Shown one piece after another: positions 57,300-64,000 of a stretch of DNA of 64,000 nucleotides. The stretch's first letter is position 1, and each line of letters opens with the position of its first letter. Source of the DNA: Anisodus tanguticus (lineage: Eukaryota > Streptophyta > Magnoliopsida > Solanales > Solanaceae); assembly GCA_034509755.1 (NCBI GenBank), contig CM067545.1, positions 46,555,062 through 46,619,061 of the forward strand, in the 5' to 3' direction. The notes beneath the pieces were generated by a model. The model did no database searches. It was not told the origin of the DNA and was given only the letters and a program-made list of their open reading frames with translations. The position numbers and the translations under genes are program-made.

Positions 57300-57759
57300 T
57301 TTGTCACCACGATGATTAGGCGGATAATCCAAAAAACACACAAGTGATAGAACGGACTTGAAATTTGTTAATTGTAGTGGACAGAAAAAATGGATAACAC
57401 AAACACCCTAAGATGAGAATACGAAGGGTCTTTATGATAAAGAATTGTTAGGGGAGATTGATATGTTAATCCATTGATGGGAAGTATGTTAAGGAGGTAA
57501 GAGCCATTTGTAATGTATGATGCCAACAAGAAGGGGTAATGAAACATGGAATAGTAAAGTTCGAACAATATTATTAATGGTATGAATTTTTCTTTATGCT
57601 TTTCCATTTTGTGAGGACGTATGAGGGCAAGAAAAATGAAAAGATATGCCGTTAGTGTTACAAAACTCCCTAAACGTCCCATTATCAAATTCCCTTCCAG
57701 TATCACATTAAATATTTTTAATTTTCCGTTCAAATTAAGTACGGATGAATGCTCTAAAC
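57300..57759 (-). pseudogene. Element C integrase, second part, beyond the solo LTR
   Basis: On the minus strand the core continues with the GREFDNG-type segment and FHFSCPHTSSQNGKA in mixed frames, then NGLTYQSPLTILYHK. It is decayed by several shifts. The C-terminal part (57173-57341) reads DKYFDLSSNKIIISCHVIF. Confidence 0.7.
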
Positions 57760-57961
57760 TGTCGCGACCCGTCCCGACGGACCGCGACTAACCGCCCTAA
57801 TGACGTCATTATACTAACCTGTCACACATAATCCAACTAACCCTTAATGAGTCTGAAATACGGCAGCATAACGTCGCAATAACAACATATGCCAGGGTAG
57901 GCAAGCCGACAAGGCTGCCTTTACCCCCGAATGCACCTGTCTCCTGAGGAGTCACAACTAG

Positions 57962-58075
57962 CCAACACAATATAACAGACAAGACGACAAGGCTGCCAAC
58001 AAATGATATAACCGGCAAGCCGACAAGGCTGCCAACAAATGGTATAACCGGCAAGCCGACAAGGCTGCCAACAGA
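57962..58075. repeat. Tandem 43-bp repeat in the solo LTR
   Basis: Three units of GACAAGGCTGCCAACA joined by a spacer with TATAACCGGCAAGCC. One more isolated copy lies at about 57900. Confidence 0.85.
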
Positions 58076-58602
58076 TACTAACGTACATACATGGAAACAC
58101 CCCCACACAGAATACAATAGCATGACTGACCAAAACAGAGTCATAACCCTTACATAAGTACAACCCACCACTGTCTACAGACCTCTATAAGAAGAAGAAC
58201 GACATATGACGGGACAGGGCCCCGTCGTGCCCCTAAATACAAACAGAAGCTCTAAAGAGATTCGGTACCAACATGACAAAACTCTGGATCAAAGGAGCTT
58301 TCCAACATGCTGAGTAGGAACCTAGGCCTGAGGTTCACCAAACTGAGAGTATGTACCTGCGGGCATGAAACGTAGCCCCCCCGAGGAAAGGGGGGTCAGT
58401 ACGAAATAATGTACTGAGCATGTAAAACATGAAGCTGTAAAAGAGATCATAAGTAGCCAACAGAAACATGAGATCAGTATAAAAATCAGGATTCAAATCC
58501 AACTGTGCCATAAACCACAAAAGTCAGCCGTGCCTTATAAAAATGTGAGTCAAGGCAAGAAAACATGAGTGTCTGTCCATATACATATATATACATACGT
58601 AA

Positions 58603-58775
58603 CGTAACCCGGCCCACTAGTGCGGGACTCGGTGGAATCATATCATAACCCGGCCCATGCGGGGACTCGCAAAGTCATCTCTCATCTATGGATCCATCCT
58701 ACGTAACCCGGCCCTCTAGTGAGGGTCTCGGTGAACAATGCAAGGCTGTGCACGAGTCGTAACCCGGCCCGGGAC
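58603..58775. repeat. AACCCGGCCC interspersed array in the solo LTR
   Basis: Four copies of CGTAACCCGGCCC or TAACCCGGCCC, each followed by a version of GGGACTCGGTG at irregular spacing. Confidence 0.8.
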
Positions 58776-60273
58776 TCGGTGAGGTGAAGTAGTAACACTT
58801 AGCACGAGTAGATATCATGAGTGCCATGCAAGTAAAAATCATCATTTGACTCTCCATACAATCATTACAATAATGTCATAATAAACTCTTTGCTGAAGAA
58901 TCATAGGCACTTCTCATAACAATCCTCTTTAGGAATTAAACTATATAAGAATTAAGTACGTCCGCCGTACTTTCATTAAAGCATGCCAAAAGAAAGAAGT
59001 AAGGGTTTCACATACCTCTTAGACGAATTAATCGACTCAATATTAGGGTACGCCTCGTTTTAGAACTTCAACCTTGTTGCCGAATTTATCTAAGTTCCGC
59101 GGGTCCTTGTAAGCCCCTGAATTCTTATCTACATCATACGGATGATTTAAATCATAATCGACTCAACATACTAAAAACAGATTCTTAGGGATATTCTAAC
59201 GAACACTTTGAAAGCGTATAACCTATATTCCTCCTATTTCGAAATCTGAGTAGAGAAACATCCAACTCTCTTAATCCTCCTTCTTATACTACTAAAATCT
59301 CCGAAACAGTACCACAATTTCACATGCAAACCCAGTAACTCCAAATTACAAAGCGATCCTAACGATACCCAACCCAAATTCGCATTTTCGACAATCGTCT
59401 TTAGAACTAATAGCAAGAATCAAGTCTAGAACTTGTACAAACTTAGAGAGAATAAGGAAGATTACCTCTCTTAAACGCAAAGGTGACGTGTGTCGTCGAA
59501 CTGTCATCCCAACAACTTAGAAAAAAAAGCGAAACGAATCCCCAAAATCGATTCGCCCGGAATCCTTTCGCATTCAAGGTTTCTTGTTTAGCTTCGAGTT
59601 TCTAAGCTCGTTCTTGGCTTCGATTCTCTCTGGAATCAAAGCCCGAACACCCCGAGTTCTCCCTCGTTTTGGTTATATGGAAGCTCCCGAAAATCCCTAA
59701 TTTTTGGTCGAAAATTTCGAAACCCATCAACCGAGCTTGCTCCCCGTTGCTAGAAATGTGACCCTTTAATCCCTCATGGGTTCTTGAAGAAGATGAAGGT
59801 TGAAGAAATGAAGTGAAGAAATGGAGAAAAAAAATGGAGAAGGAGGGCTTACGGTTGTTGTCGATCGATCGGTTTGGGGGCTTTGCCACCCCAAATCGTT
59901 TATAAAACTCCCTCTTACCAACTCCCACTATAAATTGTCCCCTTCCTAATTAATTAATCCCACAATTAATTAATTATACACACCATTAAACTTCCGGTCT
60001 CCAATTATTTAAATCCCGACGATTACTAAAATCCTCATATGCCAATGTCATACTTCCCGTAATAAAATACCAGTCTATACTCTCTCCGGGGATAGACGAT
60101 TATTTAAACTCCGTCGTCACACTTACTAAATCCCAAAATTATTTCGGGATCACGCCCTTTTATATACTAATCCTCTTATTAATACACATAAGTACAACGA
60201 AAATTTTCCCGGGTCCGGGTCTACTTACCTACGCTACGAGTTCAACCGCTATCCGAAAATACGAGGCGTTACA

Positions 60274-61191
60274 TAAACGTTAGAAATGTGGAAAAAACTT
60301 GAGACTTTTTAGATAAAGGAAAGGTCCACAAATCACTATGAATAATATCAAAAGGCAATAGAGTACTAGAGGTTGAGGCTACAAACGGTAATTTAACATA
60401 TTTTCCAAGCGGACAAGAAGGACAAATATTAGTACTACGCGTACTATTACATTTTAAAAAATTATTATTTTTAAGAGAAGAAAGAACAGACACCCCCGGA
60501 TGACCCAAACGTGCATGCCACAAGGAAGGCGCTAAAACGGCAAACGTTGATGGTGTGGCTTGATTCGTGGTAGTGGTGGTGGTGGATAAAGCTCTACCCG
60601 ACTATTACATCTCATTAGAGGTATCCCTGTCATGAAATCCTTCACAGAAAATCTAAAAGGGTCAAAGTCAACAATAACTCAATTATTAGTTGTGAATTTT
60701 CGAACAGACACCAAATTTTTAATTAAGTGAGGAGCATGAAGAACATTTTTCAACGCTAAAGGTGGGTTCGGGGGAGATAAATTTGTGTGACCATAACCAC
60801 GAATTAAAATTGAATCATCATTACCAACAATAATGCCACGATTTTTGCTCAAATTGAAATAAGACGAGAGATTACATGGCGCGGACGTCATATGAGAAGT
60901 GGCCCCAGTGTCCATGTACCAGTTTGCATCCGAAGGATTTAATCCAAGTGTATGCATCACTGCCTCTATATCCGTGGGACTCGAGTGGACTGGCTTCTCG
61001 GCATGTAAGCCTGAGAAGGTCTCGGCCCAAGGACTTAATTGGGTTGCCGCTGCTGGTTGTTCTACCTGGCCCAACTGGCCGCTGGGTCCGGCTGTGTCTG
61101 ACTGCTGGGCCTGTCCCAGTATAATGCTGGGTAGAGGCGGTAGGCCGTGGGCCATTGCTAGGCCCACTGTCCATTGTGTCCGGTGGCCCAT
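60274..61191 (-). pseudogene. Element C gag tail, protease and first part of integrase
   Basis: A proline/glutamine-rich gag tail leads into the protease with an intact active site (NWYMDTGATSHMTSAPCN, near 60900). VGNDDSILIRGYGHTNLSPP and KNLVSVRKFTTNN follow, then a stop. Integrase resumes at 60523 with MWHARLGHPGVSVLSSL, CPLGKYVKLPF and DIIHSDLWTFPL. The frame ends near the solo LTR at 60273. Confidence 0.8.
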
Positions 61192-61329
61192 TGCCCAGGC
61201 CCAACCTGTTGCTGCCCCTGCCTCCCGCCACCCTGGCCAATGCTGCCGCCACCGTGGCCGCCGCCTTTCCTGCCAGAATTCCGATTTTAACCCTGTTTTC
61301 CACCACTGTTATTTCGATTTTGAGGAGAA

Positions 61330-62024
61330 TTACCCGAATTGATGGAGAGTAGGAATCTTGTGGCGAGGCAGCCAGCATGGCAAACCAGTTGCGGCCTTTT
61401 TAGCTAATCCAGCCTCTTCAAGGGTTAGCATAGATCGAGCTTGGTAAAACGGAGGAAGATAATTGCTTTGATGAAGAAGAGTTCCAACGCCATTATAAGC
61501 CTCGGATAGGCCTGCAACGATATGAAGAACAAGACGATCATTCGTGACGGGCGCACCAACGTTCTTGAGTTGACCAGACAACTCCTTGAGCCTTTTACAA
61601 TAGGCAGAGACATTCGGAAAATCCTCCATGTTGATGTGGGAGAATTCCTGCTCAAGGGTCACGGCACGAGAATTTTTGTTATCCTGAAATATATCACGCA
61701 ACCTATTCCAAGTGTCCATGACCGTGGCGTCGGGTTCAATAATAGTCTGCAAGAGGTCCGTAGAGATAGTGGAATAAATCTACTAGAGTACTGTAGCATC
61801 AAGAGCTTCCCACAACTCTATGTCATCATCGGTGGTAGACACCTTCTCCTTGCTTGATGCCGAGGGATGATGTGATGAAGGACACGATTAGATCGTGTGT
61901 GAACTTTAAATAGTTCTACCCACGTCACGTATTGGACGTTTTCCATCTCAAGAACAATATGGATGTTATTCTTGATGTCGGAGACTGCAAGGGCATGATG
62001 AAATGTGTTCTTTGAGGTAGACAT
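61330..62024 (-). pseudogene. Element C gag
   Basis: The minus ATG at 62022-62024 opens MSTSKNTFHHALAVSDIKNN, then MENVQYVTWVELFKVH and a stop by frameshift. The next part (61330-61752) reads MQTIIEPDATVMDTWNRLRD, DFPNVSAYCKRLKELSGQL and GLSEAYNGVGTLLHQSNY, then loses frame. It corresponds segment by segment to the gag of element N. Confidence 0.8.
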
Positions 62025-62179
62025 AATGAACGAACAAGAGGAGAATTAGGGATGCGGAAAAAAAATTGGGAATGAAAACAAAAAAAAGTCGGTCGGTGGC
62101 CAAGTCTCGGATTTTGAGATGAAAGGCGGCGGAAGAGAGGGTTTGGAGAAGGAAAATTTGCTCTAGACTTCTGATACCA

Positions 62180-62386
62180 TCAAAGAGAAGAATCCCCTTC
62201 TTATTTTCATTAATGAAGATATATATATATATATACATGATTTACAATATTTAATTATAAAAAATAAATCTATATTTTCCTAATACTCTATCATAATTAC
62301 ACTTGTACAAGAATTCTATAAATATGATATATACAAAATGCATCTAAGTGATATACACGGTCAAACCGTGTATACCGTGCCTTTGA
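62180..62386 (-). repeat. 5' LTR of element C
   Basis: 207 bp, with the hairpin in better shape (ATACACGGTCAAACCGTGTAT). The first minus-strand bases read TCAAAG where TGAAAG is in the other LTR. Confidence 0.85.
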
Positions 62387-62391
62387 CATTT

Positions 62392-62874
62392 AACATCCCA
62401 ATTTTAGGTTAATGACATGATTTGTTTGGACCAACTATAATATAAAGTATTCATTATCTTACCAGAAAAGAGAAGATAAAAAGATATATGAAAAATATCA
62501 CAAACACTCATTTAATTATTAGGTAGTAAATAAAAGAAATTTTGATACTCTGTCAAATACACTAATAATCTTTCTCAAATTTAAGTTTTATTTTAATTCT
62601 GAACTTGCTTGAGTTTTATCTTTTTAGCGCGCTTTCTCTCTAATAGGCAAAGGAGCGCAACACTACTCAACTGTACAGTGTACTCCTTTTTTTGCATTGA
62701 TTTCGTTTTATATTAAGTTTGTCCAAGCTGAAATCGACTATACAATTCCAAATGTTCTGGAAGATTTGAAGCTCTTCAATGGCGACGCGAAGCACCATTT
62801 ACTAAAGGAATACTTCCGTATTTTCACCGATCAACGTTGTTGTCAATATCTCCTCTTTTACTCTCATTTTTCGT
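62392..62874. other. Intergenic, possible gene start not supported
   Basis: An ATG in good context at 62780 (AATGGCGACGCGAAGC) is followed by only a few codons before a stop. It may be a leader of a gene beyond the window or chance. Confidence 0.35.
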
Positions 62875-63780
62875 AATTTAGTATGTGTTCTGTGAAATTT
62901 CGTTCGAAATATTGATTGTTTGAGTTCGACTGAAGGATCTATCATTTCCTTATGTGTTTCCGTCGTCCTATAATTTTCTGTGTTCAACAACAACTATTTT
63001 AATTTCCTCTAGTTATCTAGATGAAATACTGAGTCCGTTATACTTCATTTTTTTTCTAATTAAAGTAAATGTTGCTTTAAATTGCATTCAAAATAGGGAT
63101 ACTTTCCATCGTCCTATAATTTTGTGTGTTTAATAGTTCCTTTGTTGCTATATATCTCTTTTTAAGTTCAGAAGAGCAACTGTTTTAATTTGCTCTAGTT
63201 GAATTGCTTGTTATACCAATGAAATACAAACTCCTTTATAATCTCATTTTTCTTATTTTTTGTTTTTTCCATCAGTTTGTAAATCTAAATTGTTGTCTGT
63301 GTTTTGTGAGGATTACGTTAAATTGCGTTCCGAATAGTGATCATTTTGTTATGTGTTTCCATCGTCCTGTAATTTTTTATGTTCAAGAGTTCCTTTATTG
63401 CCACTTAATTTTAAGTCCAGAAGAGCAATTGTTATTGATTTGCTGTAGTTGAATTGCTTGTTATCCAGATGAAATACAGACTCCATTATACTCTTATTTT
63501 TCTTATTTATTATTTTCATCAGTTTGTAAAATAAATTGTAGTAATGTGTTTTATGAGGATTCCGTTAAATTGCGGTTGTAATAATGATCGTTTGAATTCG
63601 ACTGAAGTACCTAGCGTTTCCTTATGTGTTTCCATCGTCCTATACTTTCTGTGTTAAAAAGTTCCTTTGTTTTCCTTATTCATTCATTTTAAGTCCAGAA
63701 GAGCAACTATTTTGCTGTAGTTGAACTTCATGTTATCCAGATGAAATACTGACTCTATTATACATTACACGGAAAGAGGA
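62875..63780. repeat. About 270-bp tandem repeat, diverged
   Basis: Landmarks recur in the same order. TGTTTCC(A/G)TCGTCCTAT is at about 62956, 63104 (shortened unit), 63357 and 63630. CAGAAGAGCAA is at about 63170, 63420 and 63698. TTATCCAGATGAAATAC is at about 63008 (variant), 63215 (variant), 63463 and 63734. The last two full units are about 255-275 bp apart. No coding frame was seen. Confidence 0.7.
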
Positions 63781-64000
63781 AATTCTAAAAAAATATTGTG
63801 ATTTGGCACTTTAGAGTATCAATTTTCATTAGTGCATAGTTCTTTGTTAATTTGTACTGGCAGTCGAAGTAGGTGACTGAAACACACCTAGATGGAGGAA
63901 ATTGAGTTAAGAAGATCTTGTATTTGTACTCAATGATTGCAAATCCTACTTGATTGGTTCTTTTTTTTTTTTAATGAAGTACTAAGATTTTATTAAAAGC
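63781..64000. other. Window end, nothing recognised
   Basis: AT-rich, with a T-run at about 63960. No gene was seen before the window ends. Confidence 0.4.

Larger units (their letters stand above)
57760..60273. mobile_element. 2.5-kb solo LTR of a large LTR retrotransposon
   Basis: The sequence runs TGTCGCGACC...GGCGTTACA with the 5-bp duplication taaac at 57755-57759 and 60274-60278, inside the integrase of element C. No coding domain is found in 2514 bp. It contains two short tandem arrays: a 43-bp unit (GACAAGGCTGCCAACA) near 57962-58075 and an AACCCGGCCC unit near 58603-58775. LTRs of this size point to a Ty3/gypsy family, but the class and strand are not proven. Confidence 0.85.
55045..62386 (-). 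mobile_element. Ale/Retrofit-like copia element C, host of a 2.5-kb solo LTR
   Basis: LTRs are at 55045-55277 and 62180-62386. The target duplication cattt is at 55040-55044 and 62387-62391. The primer site TGGTATCAGAAG adjoins 62180 and the purine tract (GCGGGGATG) adjoins 55277. The coding order on the minus strand is gag, protease, integrase, reverse transcriptase, RNase H. The integrase is split at 57760 by the solo LTR. The LTRs have diverged clearly, with indels, so the copy is older than element N. Confidence 0.88.

Noticed and set aside
58335..59928. Minus-strand ORFs of 60-108 codons in 57809-59928
   Set aside because: They belong to the 2.5-kb solo LTR and show no domain. The 57809-58171 ORF is only the 43-bp tandem repeat translated.
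1..64000. CRISPR arrays, rRNA or tRNA genes, prokaryotic operons
   Set aside because: The genome is a plant nucleus with spliced genes. The tandem repeats are minisatellites, LTRs or MITE parts. The tRNA-like text found is the B-box motif in a SINE and the primer sites of LTR elements.

Overview
This is a plant nuclear window, most likely from a Solanaceae species. The evidence is a plant-type CC1/RBM39 splicing-factor gene with 13 GT-AG exons, a nuclear copy of tobacco-like plastid DNA, and repeats with the TS-SINE/RTE type of 3' tail (TTG microsatellite ending) familiar from that family. I would not name a species. It is transposon-rich: only one gene appears intact.

Layout. 1-1850: old unclassified LTR-element-like DNA. 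1851-4524: AT-rich intergenic DNA. 4525-5090: a TRIM element in tandem form (three LTRs, two internal regions). 5230-5750: 3' end of an RTE-type LINE. 6540-7244: a nuclear plastid insertion that fuses rps16 to ycf2. 7954-8285: 5' piece of a leucine-rich-repeat receptor kinase gene. 8323-18848: an F-box/LRR gene split by a Tork-like copia element, which is itself split by an Ale/Retrofit-like copia element, which carries a solo LTR. 19640-34680: a degenerate tandem triplication with two SWEET sugar-transporter fragments and a broken C2H2 zinc-finger gene; one unit is interrupted by a copia element that holds a second copia element. 35690-41820: an L1-type LINE in reverse orientation, interrupted by a copia element and by a SINE. 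42970-43745: a MITE with AT microsatellites. 44041-53061: the intact splicing-factor gene. 53471-53811 and 54738-54976: MITEs. 55045-62386: another copia element, interrupted by a 2.5-kb solo LTR. 62392-64000: non-coding DNA with a roughly 270-bp tandem repeat.

Six LTR insertions could be bounded to the base by 5-bp target duplications (gactt, gcaac, agttc, tctct, cattt, taaac) and one SINE by a 15-bp duplication, so the order of insertion can be read directly.

I found no convincing undescribed biological system. The items most worth a second look are the chimeric plastid insertion, the nested insertion that destroyed the F-box gene, the tandem TRIM, the SWEET/zinc-finger triplication, the repeated exon end in intron 1 of the splicing-factor gene, and the hairpins in the LTRs of the copia family.
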